From NCBI GenBank assembly GCA_964477445.1, contig CAYZED010000009.1:27784-91783 (forward strand): a DNA stretch of 64,000 bases, read 5' to 3'. The notes under the pieces were generated by a model, which saw nothing but the letters and a program-made list of their open reading frames with translations, had not been told where the DNA came from and did not search any database. Shown piece by piece: positions 9,081 through 17,879 of this stretch (the stretch's first letter is position 1; each line of letters starts with the position of its first letter). The stretch is from CAYZED01 sp964477445 (GTDB lineage: Bacteria; Bacillota; Clostridia; Lutisporales; Lutisporaceae). The translations under genes and the position numbers were made by a program.

Positions 9081-9527
9081 CTAGCATTCAGACGTATCTA
9101 AAATTTTACACAATGCATCAAGAGCCATAACATATCCATTTATTCCAAATCCAATAATTACCCCATTTGCTATAGCGCTAATTACTGATTTATGTCTGAA
9201 TTCTTCTCGTTTATGTACATTAGACATATGTACTTCAATTACTGGCAATTGAACAGCTTCAAGCGCATCTCTAATAGCATAGCTATAATGTGTGAAAGCT
9301 CCAGGATTAATAATTATTCCATCTAGTCTATCATAACAATTATGAATTTTGTCAATAATTTCACCTTCATGATTTGATTGAAAAAACTCAATTTCAATTT
9401 CATTCTTCTTAGCAACTATTTTACAAAGTTCTTCAATGTCTTTCAGGGTATATTTACCATATATTTCTTTTTTTCGAATACCAAGCATATTCAAATTTGG
9501 ACCATTAATTATAATTAATTTATGCAA
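9081..9527 (-). CDS. aroQ: Type II 3-dehydroquinate dehydratase
   Basis: Dodecameric shikimate-pathway enzyme converting 3-dehydroquinate to 3-dehydroshikimate. It has 148 residues, the usual length. Motifs are the N-terminal GPNLNMLGIRKKEIYG containing the catalytic Tyr on the flexible lid, QSNHEGEIIDKI, the substrate-binding NPGAFTHYSYAIRDAL and the C-terminal EVHMSNVHKREEFRHKSV. It sits between a ComFB-like gene (12 bp) and efp (70 bp). Confidence 0.96.
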   Translation of the reverse strand: MHKLIIINGPNLNMLGIRKKEIYGKYTLKDIEELCKIVAKKNEIEIEFFQSNHEGEIIDKIHNCYDRLDGIIINPGAFTHYSYAIRDALEAVQLPVIEVHMSNVHKREEFRHKSVISAIANGVIIGFGINGYVMALDALCKILDTSEC

Positions 9528-9539
9528 TATTTTTCTCCT

Positions 9540-9827
9540 TTAATCGTATATCGGCTGATCAGGAGCATGTTTTGGATTTTTTCCAACAAATAAAGCTGCT
9601 TTAATTAGCGCAGTTTCTGCGTCGACTTCAAACTGGCTAGCAAGTTCTCCTACCTTAGCGAACAGTTCACCCATATCTGTAACTACATATTTAGGTGGTA
9701 AATCATTCAGCGCAATAGCCATAATATCAAGTCTACATTTATTGCACTTGCATATATTTACATAACTCAGAATATCATTTAACTTATGCTCTACCACTAT
9801 TTCCATATAATTTTTTAATTTTAGCAT
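9540..9827 (-). CDS. ComFB-like late competence protein
   Basis: Small protein of 95 residues resembling the late competence development protein ComFB family. Family-like features are NYMEIVVEHKLNDIL, the cysteine pair CKCNKCRLDIMAIALN, and LPPKYVVTDMGELFAKV. The two close cysteine pairs could bind a metal. In Bacillus ComFB lies in the comF operon; here it is next to aroQ with no competence genes in view, so a competence role is not supported by context. Confidence 0.75.
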   Translation of the reverse strand: MLKLKNYMEIVVEHKLNDILSYVNICKCNKCRLDIMAIALNDLPPKYVVTDMGELFAKVGELASQFEVDAETALIKAALFVGKNPKHAPDQPIYD

Positions 9828-9960
9828 TTATTTTCCTCTTTTCATACAAATTATGCAATTGAAATTTAGTGCAAGATTTATATTTAAATTTTACATTAGT
9901 TTTTTTGTTTTTACAAATCTTTTAAAGTAATTTATATTGCCACAAAATTATTTTAAATAG

Positions 9961-11246
9961 TCACTCACCTTCACGGCGTTCTCTTCGCATAAGGCCCATT
10001 GGTTTTAGTGTTAAATCCGTTTTTAAATAAAAAGTCATTTGTGGGTGAGGTGCACTTTCAATCAATTCCATGTTTTCATTAAACATTTCATTAATTGTTA
10101 AAACTACATCGCTCTCTCCTGGGTTCATAATTTCAATTACGTCGCCTTTAACAACCTTGTTTCTCTGCTCAATTTTTGCGAGACCAGTAGTTTTATCAAA
10201 TTCTCTTACAATTCCAACAAACATATAATCTCTAACATAATGTGATGTTTCATACACATGTCCATCTCTACCCATTTTGTTAAAATAAAAACCAGTAGAA
10301 AACTCCCTATGACTAGCTTTGTTTAATTCTTCTTGCCATGCTTCATCAAAACTCCAAGTTTCAGGGCTCATAATATATAAATCAATTGCTTTTCTATATG
10401 CTGAGACGACTGAAGCTACGTAGCTTGCGCTTTTCATTCTACCTTCAATTTTAAAACTCGTAATACCTGCGTCAACAAGTTCGGGAATATATCGAATCAT
10501 TGACATATCCTTTGAGTTCATAATATAGCTGCCACGATCATCTTCCTCAATAGGAAAAAACTCATTTGGTCTTTTTTCTTCAACTAAGTGATATTTATAT
10601 CTACACGGATGAGCACATTCACCTTTGTTTGCGTCTCTGCCTGTCATGAAATTACTGAGCAAGCATCTACCAGAATAATACACATAGCACCATGTACAAA
10701 ACCCTCTAGTTCCAATTCATCCTTTGTTTTATTTCTAATTTCTTTGATCTCTGTTAGAGATAGTTCGCGTGCTAAAACAATTCTTTTAACACCCATACTA
10801 TGCCAAAATTTAGCTGCTAAATAGTTAGTAGTATTTGCCTGAGTACTTAGATGAATTTCCATATTAGGTATTATCTCTTTTGCCATAGTAATGATGCCTG
10901 GATCAGTAACGATTATCGCATCAATTTCCAACGCTTCTAATGCCTTAAGATACTCCGGCAAATCGGTTAAATCTTCATTATGGGCAACAATATTAACAGT
11001 TACATAAATCTTTTTATTATACTGGTGTACAAATTTTGACGCTTTCTTTAATTCAAGCATGTCGAAATTTCCAGCTTTTGCTCTTAAACCATACTTTGGT
11101 CCACCCATATAAACTGCATCTGCACCATAAAATATTGCAAATTCTAGTTTTTCGTAATCGCCAGCTGGCGCTAATAGTTCTAATTCTTTGGGGACTAACA
11201 ATTTGATCTTTCTATTATTTTCTTTTTTTTTGATTTGGTTATCCAT
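9961..11246 (-). pseudogene. U32 family peptidase (collagenase-like), frameshifted
   Basis: Peptidase family U32 protein; members include collagenase-like PrtC and the tRNA hydroxylation factors TrhP/YrrN-YrrO. The N-terminal part (10644-11246) reads ELELLAPAGDYEKLEFAIFY and ends just after FVHGAMC. The C-terminal part (9961-10683) resumes at YSGRCLLSNFMTGRDANKGE with CAHPCRYKY. Homologues read MC(I/V)SYSGRC, so the joint near 10676-10684 looks like a 4-base loss. This is either a true frameshift or an assembly error. The mltG-trmR-U32 order is typical of clostridia, and TrmR and U32 proteins act together in wobble-uridine modification. The ATG at 11246 overlaps the trmR stop. Confidence 0.85.
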
Positions 11247-11929
11247 CACTCTTCAAAATCTCCAATTTCCTTAAGTTTAACAGATATCGAAAGACCATCG
11301 CCAACGCTCAGTATTGAGGTCTGTATGGCATCGGAATTACAAATAAAAGTTAAGAACTTTTTTAATCTTTTTACAATTGTTATTTTTCTTTTTACAAATT
11401 TTGATTTATCAGCTAACATTCCCTTGAATAAAACATTATCACATATAAAAACACCACCTACTCTGAGTTTCTTTTCTGACAGTTTTAAAAACTCTAAATA
11501 GTGTCCTTTAGCGGCATCAATAAATATCAAATCAAATTGTCCTTCAAGCGATTGTATTGTATCTTTAGCATCACCCATAACGAGTGTGACTTTTTCATTT
11601 AAATTATATTCGTCAAAATTCTCTCTGGCGATTTTTGCCCATGGCTCATATTTTTCGAGTGATACGATTTCTTTAACACTTTCTGTTTCGGCCAATACTG
11701 CAGCTGAATAACCAATTGCTGTTCCTATTTCTAAAATTCTGACAGGTTTATTTATTTCGAGAATTGTTCTTAAAATACTAGCGGTATCTTTCGGAATAAT
11801 AGGTATATTATGAGCCTCGCCATACTTTCTGATAGTGAAAGCAGGCTCTTTTTCATCTTTGATTAAATCGATGATAAACTTCATTTCAAGATTTTCGGAA
11901 ACATTATCATTTTCAGTAATTTCGTTCAT
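11246..11929 (-). CDS. trmR: tRNA 5-hydroxyuridine O-methyltransferase (TrmR/YrrM-like)
   Basis: SAM-dependent O-methyltransferase of the caffeoyl-CoA/catechol type. In Bacillus the YrrM/TrmR member methylates 5-hydroxyuridine at the tRNA wobble position. It has 227 residues. Motif I is RILEIGTAIGYSAAVLAE at about 80-97, then VSLEKYEPWAKIARENF and the metal-binding FDLIFIDAAKGHYLEFL. A U32 peptidase downstream and mltG upstream match the yrrM neighbourhood, which supports the tRNA role over a small-molecule role. The start is an ATG at 11929. Confidence 0.85.
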   Translation of the reverse strand: MNEITENDNVSENLEMKFIIDLIKDEKEPAFTIRKYGEAHNIPIIPKDTASILRTILEINKPVRILEIGTAIGYSAAVLAETESVKEIVSLEKYEPWAKIARENFDEYNLNEKVTLVMGDAKDTIQSLEGQFDLIFIDAAKGHYLEFLKLSEKKLRVGGVFICDNVLFKGMLADKSKFVKRKITIVKRLKKFLTFICNSDAIQTSILSVGDGLSISVKLKEIGDFEE

Positions 11930-11954
11930 TAACTTCTCCTAGTCTTCGTTTGAC

Positions 11955-13031
11955 TTATCTTCCATTTTCTATTGAATTCTTAGCTGTTAAATGCTCAGCA
12001 TATGTCTTTGAGAATATGTGGGAGCCATCTTTTTTTGCAACAAAATATAAGTAATCTGTTTTATCTGGATAGAGAGCTGAGATTATTGATTTTTCACCAG
12101 GTGATGCGATTGGTCCCGGTGGTAACCCAGAATTTTTATATGTATTATAAGGCGAGTCGATTTCTAGATCTTTATACAAAAGAACGTCCTTACGACTTTT
12201 TAAAATGTACTGCACTGTAGCGCAAGATTGTAATCGCATCTTTATATTTAGTCTATTATAAAAAACTGCAGATACTTCCGCTCTTTCGTTATCTTTTTTC
12301 GCTTCACGTTCAATCAAAGATGCCATAGTAATGACTTTGTCCATAGACAGTCCTTTTTTATCAGCAACTGACTTGTATTTCTTAATATATATATCATTAA
12401 AGCGCGCCAACAAACGATTTACAATATCTTTAGGTGTCGACGTCTTTAGAAAATCATAAGTGTCGGGAAACAGATACCCTTCAAGTTGATTATCTCTCTT
12501 TGGTAATTCTTTAAGAAAATCAAAATTATAATCGAGGGAGTTAGCAGCTTTCATAAAAGCCTCACTGCTACATAATCCGAGGGTTTCAAATTTATTAGCA
12601 ATCATTCTCATTTCATATCCTTCAGGTATGGTAATTCTAATTATTTCTACATGGGTATTTCCGTTTGTTATATCTTTTACTATGCTCTTTACATCCATTT
12701 TTTTTGTAAAAATATACTCTCCAGCTTTGAATTTTCCATCAAGTTTGTTTAGTCGACAATATAATCTGAAAACGTTTTCATTCTTTATCAGATCATTCTC
12801 CTTTAAAATAGAAGCAATCTTTAAAGTTGATGCTCCTACTGGAATTATAACCGAATATTCTTTATTATCATTTTTATCAACTGGATTAATACTGTTTTGA
12901 TAGTACGAATTACTAAATAAAAACGAAAACAATCCTAATACTAAGACTGTTATTAAAGCAATTAATGGCTTGTTCACCTTAGATTTCTTCCTAATTATTC
13001 TTCTGCCAGTTGAAGTTACTCTTCTTGCCAA
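11955..13031 (-). CDS. mltG: Endolytic transglycosylase MltG
   Basis: Membrane-anchored lytic transglycosylase that cleaves nascent peptidoglycan and sets glycan length. It has 358 residues. A basic N-terminus (RRIIRKKSK) precedes one transmembrane segment at about 24-44. The LysM-like subdomain is followed by the catalytic domain with LEGYLFPDTYDF, the active-site region MASLIEREAKKDNERAEVSAVFYNRL containing the catalytic Glu, and the C-terminal SPYNTYKNSGLPPGPIASPG. The start is TTG with an AGAGGTG site. Confidence 0.95.
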   Translation of the reverse strand: MARRVTSTGRRIIRKKSKVNKPLIALITVLVLGLFSFLFSNSYYQNSINPVDKNDNKEYSVIIPVGASTLKIASILKENDLIKNENVFRLYCRLNKLDGKFKAGEYIFTKKMDVKSIVKDITNGNTHVEIIRITIPEGYEMRMIANKFETLGLCSSEAFMKAANSLDYNFDFLKELPKRDNQLEGYLFPDTYDFLKTSTPKDIVNRLLARFNDIYIKKYKSVADKKGLSMDKVITMASLIEREAKKDNERAEVSAVFYNRLNIKMRLQSCATVQYILKSRKDVLLYKDLEIDSPYNTYKNSGLPPGPIASPGEKSIISALYPDKTDYLYFVAKKDGSHIFSKTYAEHLTAKNSIENGR

Positions 13032-13262
13032 AGTTACACCTCTAATTCAATAAAAGTATTGCTATAGTCATTTATAATAGCGCTCAATACTTTCCTTATT
13101 CATTATATTATCTAAGCTCTTGATAGTAAAGGAAAATAGAAAAACATAAAATCTATAAGTATGCTTTATTAAAATCTTGTTAATAGAAACTATGAGAGGT
13201 ATATTTATATTAGAAAGTGAAATAAATAGTAATAATTTAAATTAATTTAGGAGTTGATAATT

Positions 13263-13820
13263 ATGAGTCATGATTTATTACAAAGTCAAAAAACAGAAAT
13301 ACTTGATCTCTTGAAATCCCGATTTGAAAAAAATTCATTGAGACATAGCGACAGTGATTGGTCAAAGGTTGAAAAAAAACTCGAGTTAAATCCTGAAAAA
13401 CTTTGGTCACTATCAGAAATGGAAAGGACCGGTGGGGAACCTGATGTTGTTGGTTTTGATGAGAATACCGGCGAATTCATATTTTATGATTGCTCACCTG
13501 AAAGTCCAATTGGACGAAGAGGTACTTGTTACGATCGCGAAGGTCAGATGTCTAGGAAAGAGAATATTCCTGAAAACAATGCTATTGATATGTGTTCTGA
13601 AATGGGAATTGAGATATTAACTGAAGAAGAGTATCGAAAACTACAAACACTTGGAAAGTTTGATTTGAAAACATCAAGTTGGATAAAAACCCCTTCTGAC
13701 ATAAGGAAACTCAACGGTTCAATTTTTGCTGATTATAGATACGGACACGTCTTCATCTATCATAATGGGGTGGAGTCGTACTACTCTGCTAGAGGGTTTA
13801 GAGGATCACTGAGGGTATAA
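13263..13820 (+). CDS. DUF4256 domain protein (copy 1)
   Basis: Uncharacterised DUF4256 protein of 185 residues, typical length. Conserved stretches are ELNPEKLWSLSEMERTGGEP, FYDCSPESPIGRRGTCYDR, LGKFDLKTSSWIKTPSDIRK and the C-terminal HNGVESYYSARGFRG. No signal peptide or membrane segment is visible. I chose the ATG at 13263 because AGGAG sits 9 bases upstream; an upstream TTG at 13254 is too close to that site. A clear paralogue lies at 57738-58304 on the other strand. Function is unknown. Confidence 0.85.
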   Translation: MSHDLLQSQKTEILDLLKSRFEKNSLRHSDSDWSKVEKKLELNPEKLWSLSEMERTGGEPDVVGFDENTGEFIFYDCSPESPIGRRGTCYDREGQMSRKENIPENNAIDMCSEMGIEILTEEEYRKLQTLGKFDLKTSSWIKTPSDIRKLNGSIFADYRYGHVFIYHNGVESYYSARGFRGSLRV

Positions 13821-13852
13821 CGAAAATTTTAACTTTAATAGTATAAACTTAT

Positions 13853-14752
13853 TTATCTTTCGCATTCTTTTATAAATTCTCTGATAATAGTTTCGTATTC
13901 CCTTATTTTTTCAACATGATGTAAGTGTGATGCATCTTCTATAACAACATATTTTGAGTTAGGAGTACTTTCGTGATATTTTAAAACTGTTTGAGGTGTG
14001 CACTCATCATATTCTCCACATGTATAAAGCAAGGGAACTTCGATTTCATTTAACCTATCCATCACATCAAAATCCTTCAAATTTCCTGATACTTCGAACT
14101 CGCTATTTCCCCACATTTCATTATAAACTGTTAAACTCATTTTCTCGCTGCTACGCAAATAACTCTCTGGCAATGGATTCATTCTACATAAATGTCTATT
14201 ATAGAATTCGTCCTTAGCGGCTAAATACTCCGCGGTATCAGTTATTCCAGTATCTATAGAAACATTCAAAGCTACTCTGTGTTCTTCCGGTAGTTCACTT
14301 ATTAGTCGAACGGTATCATTTTCAAACATTTTTGAACTCATTACTGGCGAGCTAAGAATTACACCCTTAATTCCAATTTGAGTTTTATTTAATAAATAGT
14401 CGACACTGAGCATTGTCCCCCATGATTGACCAAAAAATATCAACTCTTCTAACTTGAGAGCATTTCTTAACTCATGAAGTTCTTCGCGAAATCGTTCAAT
14501 TCGCCAAAGTGGTAAATCATCTGATTTTTCTGAATTACCACATCCTAATTGATCATAAAAAATTACTGGTCTCTCGTCTGACAGATATTCAAGTGGTTCA
14601 AGATAATCGTAGGCAAAACCGGGTCCACCATGAATCATGATTATTGGTATTCCTGCTTTTTCTTTTCCGACAATCTTGTACCATACTTTGCCTCCGATAA
14701 CAGTTACAAAGCCTTCTTCACTATTTAAAGTTGTCTTGATTATTTCTCGCAT
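13853..14752 (-). CDS. Proline iminopeptidase-family alpha/beta hydrolase
   Basis: Serine hydrolase of the prolyl aminopeptidase (S33) type, which removes N-terminal proline from peptides. It has 299 residues. MIHGGPGFAYDYLE supplies the oxyanion HGGPG motif at about 40-44. DQLGCGNSEKSDD follows. The nucleophile elbow is GQSWG at about 108-112. The likely acid is in CGEYDECTP and the catalytic His in ASHLHHVEK near residue 280. It is convergent with the DUF4256 gene, 32 bp apart. Exact substrate is uncertain because S33 enzymes differ widely. Confidence 0.85.
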   Translation of the reverse strand: MREIIKTTLNSEEGFVTVIGGKVWYKIVGKEKAGIPIIMIHGGPGFAYDYLEPLEYLSDERPVIFYDQLGCGNSEKSDDLPLWRIERFREELHELRNALKLEELIFFGQSWGTMLSVDYLLNKTQIGIKGVILSSPVMSSKMFENDTVRLISELPEEHRVALNVSIDTGITDTAEYLAAKDEFYNRHLCRMNPLPESYLRSSEKMSLTVYNEMWGNSEFEVSGNLKDFDVMDRLNEIEVPLLYTCGEYDECTPQTVLKYHESTPNSKYVVIEDASHLHHVEKIREYETIIREFIKECER

Positions 14753-14796
14753 TTATATCACTCCCTTATAAAAATTCTACTCTAATATATTAACAC

Positions 14797-14840
14797 AAAA
14801 ACAAAAGGACTAAAAACCGAAAAATCGGAATTAGTCCTCT
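14797..14840 (-). terminator. Rho-independent terminator after typA
   Basis: On the minus strand AGGACTAA pairs with TTAGTCCT (8 bp) with an inner CCGA/TCGG stem, followed by TTTTGTTTTTG. It lies just downstream of the typA stop at 14875. Confidence 0.85.
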
Positions 14841-14874
14841 AAAATTAAATATTCAGCAAAGCTACCATTATTCT

Positions 14875-16704
14875 CTACAAGCTAGCTAAAGTCTGTTTTC
14901 TTGCCTTTGCTCTGTCTGTGGCATTAAGCAATCTTTTTCGTACTCTGAGATTTTTTGGTGTAACTTCTAACAATTCATCATTTGAAATGAATTCAAGGAA
15001 CTGTTCAAGTGAATATCCAAGCGGCGGAATTAATTTTAATGCATCATCTGAGCCAGAAGCACGCATATTCGATACGTGTTTTTTTCTACAAATGTTAACT
15101 TCAATATCATCAGATTTCGCATTTACACCAACTACCATGCCTGCATATACTTCGTAGCCAGCATTCAAGAATAAATCTCCTCTATCTTGTGCATTAAATA
15201 GTCCATAAGCTGTTGTAAGTCCACCCTCGAAAGCTACAAGCGATCCTCTCTGTCTTTCAGGAACTTCGCCTCTGAAAGGTTCATAGCCATGGAAAATATG
15301 ATTCAATGTGCCGTTACCCTTCGTGTCAGTTAAGAATTGTGATCTATATCCAATGAGTCCTCTTGAAGGAATTCTAAAAACAATTCTTAATCTTCCATCA
15401 GATGTAGTAGTCATATCTTTCATTTCAGCTTTTCTGACACCTAAGCGATCCATTACCACTCCCATATATTCTTCAGGAATATCGATAGTGAGATCTTCGA
15501 TTGGTTCGTAAATAGCACCATTTTTTTCTTTCATAATAACACGTGGTCGACTAACCTGGAATTCATAACCCTGTCTTCTCATAGTTTCAATTAATATCGA
15601 TATATGAAGTTCGCCTCTTCCCATTACCTCAAAAGTATCAGCTGAATCAGTTTCATTAACTCTCATAGAAACGTTTGTTTCAAGTTCTTTGAAAAGTCGT
15701 CCTCTGATGTGACGTGAGGTTACGAAATCGCCTTCTTTTCCAGCAAAAGGACTATTATTAACGCTAAATTCCATAGAAATAGTTGGTTCGTCAATATTTA
15801 CAAATTCAAGACCTTCAGGCACGTTAGCATCCGCTAAAGTATCTCCAATATTAATATTCTCAAAACCAGCTATAGCTATAATATCTCCTGGTAATGTTTC
15901 ATCTGTTTCAACTCTTTTTAGTCCCATGAAGGCGTAAACGCGTCCAGTTTTTCCTGTGTATAAAACTTCACCAGGTCTGCAAACAGCTAAGTTTGTGCCC
16001 GATTTAAGAACTCCGCGTTCAACTTTACCAATAGCTATTCTTCCAACATATTCATCATATTCAATGGTAGTTACAAGCATTTGAAATGGATCTGCTGCAG
16101 GACATTCGGGCGCATCAACATTTTTCACAATCGCATCGAATAAATCATCCATATTATCTGTCTTTTTTGACATGTCAGTAGTTGCAAATCCTTGTTTTGC
16201 GGAAGTGTAAATTACAGGATAATCCAATAAATCTTCATCGGCTCCAAGGTCAATAAATAAATCCAATATTTCGTCTTCAACTTCGCCGAGTCTTTGATCT
16301 GGTCTGTCAACTTTGTTAATTACTACTATTGGTTTTAAATGAAGCTCTAAAGCTTTCTTAAGTACAAATCTAGTCTGAGGCATAGGGCCTTCAGCTGCAT
16401 CTATAACTAAAAGTACACCATTAACCATTTTTAATACGCGTTCGACTTCACCGCCGAAGTCTGCGTGTCCTGGTGTATCAACAATATTAATTTTCATTTC
16501 ACCATAATGAATAGCTGTATTTTTCGCAAGAATCGTTATGCCTCTCTCTTTTTCTAGATCATTAGAGTCCATAATTCTTTCCGCAACTTGTTCATTTATT
16601 CTGAATGTTCCGCTTTGTTTAAGCATACAATCTACAAGTGTTGTTTTGCCATGATCAACGTGTGCAATAATGGCGATGTTCCTTAGTTTTTCATTAAATA
16701 ACAT
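14875..16704 (-). CDS. typA: Translational GTPase TypA/BipA
   Basis: Ribosome-associated GTPase involved in 50S assembly and stress adaptation. It has 609 residues from the ATG at 16704, the usual length. G1 is AHVDHGKT at about residues 14-21, G2 ERGITILAKN, G3 DTPGHADFGGEVER, G4 NKVDRPD and G5 TSAKQG. The EF-G-like domains and the C-terminal TypA-specific domain (GTLNHIFHGYEPFRGE, QRGSLVAFEGG) follow. A TTG further upstream at 16716 is rejected because its codons contain the GGGAGG ribosome binding site of the ATG. Confidence 0.97.
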   Translation of the reverse strand: MLFNEKLRNIAIIAHVDHGKTTLVDCMLKQSGTFRINEQVAERIMDSNDLEKERGITILAKNTAIHYGEMKINIVDTPGHADFGGEVERVLKMVNGVLLVIDAAEGPMPQTRFVLKKALELHLKPIVVINKVDRPDQRLGEVEDEILDLFIDLGADEDLLDYPVIYTSAKQGFATTDMSKKTDNMDDLFDAIVKNVDAPECPAADPFQMLVTTIEYDEYVGRIAIGKVERGVLKSGTNLAVCRPGEVLYTGKTGRVYAFMGLKRVETDETLPGDIIAIAGFENINIGDTLADANVPEGLEFVNIDEPTISMEFSVNNSPFAGKEGDFVTSRHIRGRLFKELETNVSMRVNETDSADTFEVMGRGELHISILIETMRRQGYEFQVSRPRVIMKEKNGAIYEPIEDLTIDIPEEYMGVVMDRLGVRKAEMKDMTTTSDGRLRIVFRIPSRGLIGYRSQFLTDTKGNGTLNHIFHGYEPFRGEVPERQRGSLVAFEGGLTTAYGLFNAQDRGDLFLNAGYEVYAGMVVGVNAKSDDIEVNICRKKHVSNMRASGSDDALKLIPPLGYSLEQFLEFISNDELLEVTPKNLRVRKRLLNATDRAKARKQTLASL

Positions 16705-16861
16705 AAATCCTCCCAAAAATGATACGAATTGTGTTCCGTGTGTAAGATACCTTTAAGATTATATGCGTTTATTGTGAATAATACAACATAGTTAAGGTTA
16801 ATTCTTTGTTTTTTGTCATCTTTTTGTTAAAATACTTTATATTTAGTTGATTTCGAACGTA

Positions 16862-17821
16862 TTAACATATGATTTTTAAGCAGTTTGGCAATATTCCAAA
16901 TTCTGAAGGTGTAGTTCCTACTTGTTCTCCATCGAGTTCTGTAAGCATATCGTGCCTGAACCAAAACTTTTTTCTTATTAATGTCAGACCCACGTTAACT
17001 TTGATATTTTTGCCTTTATAAAAAGAGCATTTTGGATTATTTAAATGTTTACCACTGTAAATCGAAAAAAAACTTTTAAATAGCACAGGCTTAATCATAT
17101 GCTTGATAACTACTACGTCAAATTCACCATCGTTTATTACTGAATTAGGTGATATCATCATTCCACCGCCAAAGTATTTCCCGTTTGCGACTATGACACT
17201 GTTTATCTTTTCATTAGCAACTACTACATCATCAATAATAACTTCAACTGGAAGGTCTTTATACACCAACATTGTACTCAGTGCTCCGATGAGAAATGAA
17301 AGAAATCCTTTTAAGTGTTTTGACTTTTTGTTAACGCTCTCAGTAGTTTGTGCGCCCATTCCACAATCTCCAATGTTGAGAAAAATTCTCTTTTTTTTGT
17401 ATGAAATTTCGGAATCAGTATTAGCAACCCATCCTACATCAATAATTTTTGTCTCATTCTTTTTCAAGTTTTCAATGAAACTTTCAACACCTTTTTTTTG
17501 ACCAATAGTTTTTATGAAATCGCATCCAGTTCCCAATGAAAACACAGCTAGTCTTACTTTTTCATTTATTAAAGATAACTCTTCATTAAAAAAACCATTT
17601 GCTACTTCATTCATTGTGCCATCACCACCAACTGAGACAATTGTATCGAAGCCATTAGCAATTGCAGCTTTTGTTAGTTCAGAGGCATGAAAAGGTTCTT
17701 TGGTCAAAAAAACCTCCATATTATCAAAATGTTTTCTCAGTTCAATTTCGTGAAGCGGCCAATTTTTTCCCGTAGTTCCATCGGCTGAAGCCGGATTCAC
17801 AATAAAAGCGTATTTATGCAT
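16862..17821 (-). CDS. Diacylglycerol kinase-type lipid kinase
   Basis: Member of the DagK/YegS/BmrU lipid kinase family that phosphorylates diacylglycerol or related lipids with ATP. It has 319 residues. The ATP-binding signature VSVGGDGTMNEVANGF is at about 63-78, with FSLGTGCDFIKTIG following at about 95-110 and ANGKYFGGGMMISPN in the C-terminal beta domain. It has no membrane segment, as expected. It starts 58 bp after the giant gene, with a GGAGG site and on the same strand, so the two may be co-transcribed. Confidence 0.9.
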   Translation of the reverse strand: MHKYAFIVNPASADGTTGKNWPLHEIELRKHFDNMEVFLTKEPFHASELTKAAIANGFDTIVSVGGDGTMNEVANGFFNEELSLINEKVRLAVFSLGTGCDFIKTIGQKKGVESFIENLKKNETKIIDVGWVANTDSEISYKKKRIFLNIGDCGMGAQTTESVNKKSKHLKGFLSFLIGALSTMLVYKDLPVEVIIDDVVVANEKINSVIVANGKYFGGGMMISPNSVINDGEFDVVVIKHMIKPVLFKSFFSIYSGKHLNNPKCSFYKGKNIKVNVGLTLIRKKFWFRHDMLTELDGEQVGTTPSEFGILPNCLKIIC

Positions 17822-17879
17822 GTTGCCTCCAAATGTTTTATTTTAAATATTTTTTTTTAATAAGTGGTCATACTTTCAT

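Noticed and set aside
14797..14840. Hairpin considered as a riboswitch of the hydrolase gene
   Set aside because: The structure is a simple stem with a T-tract on the minus strand, facing away from any 5' end.
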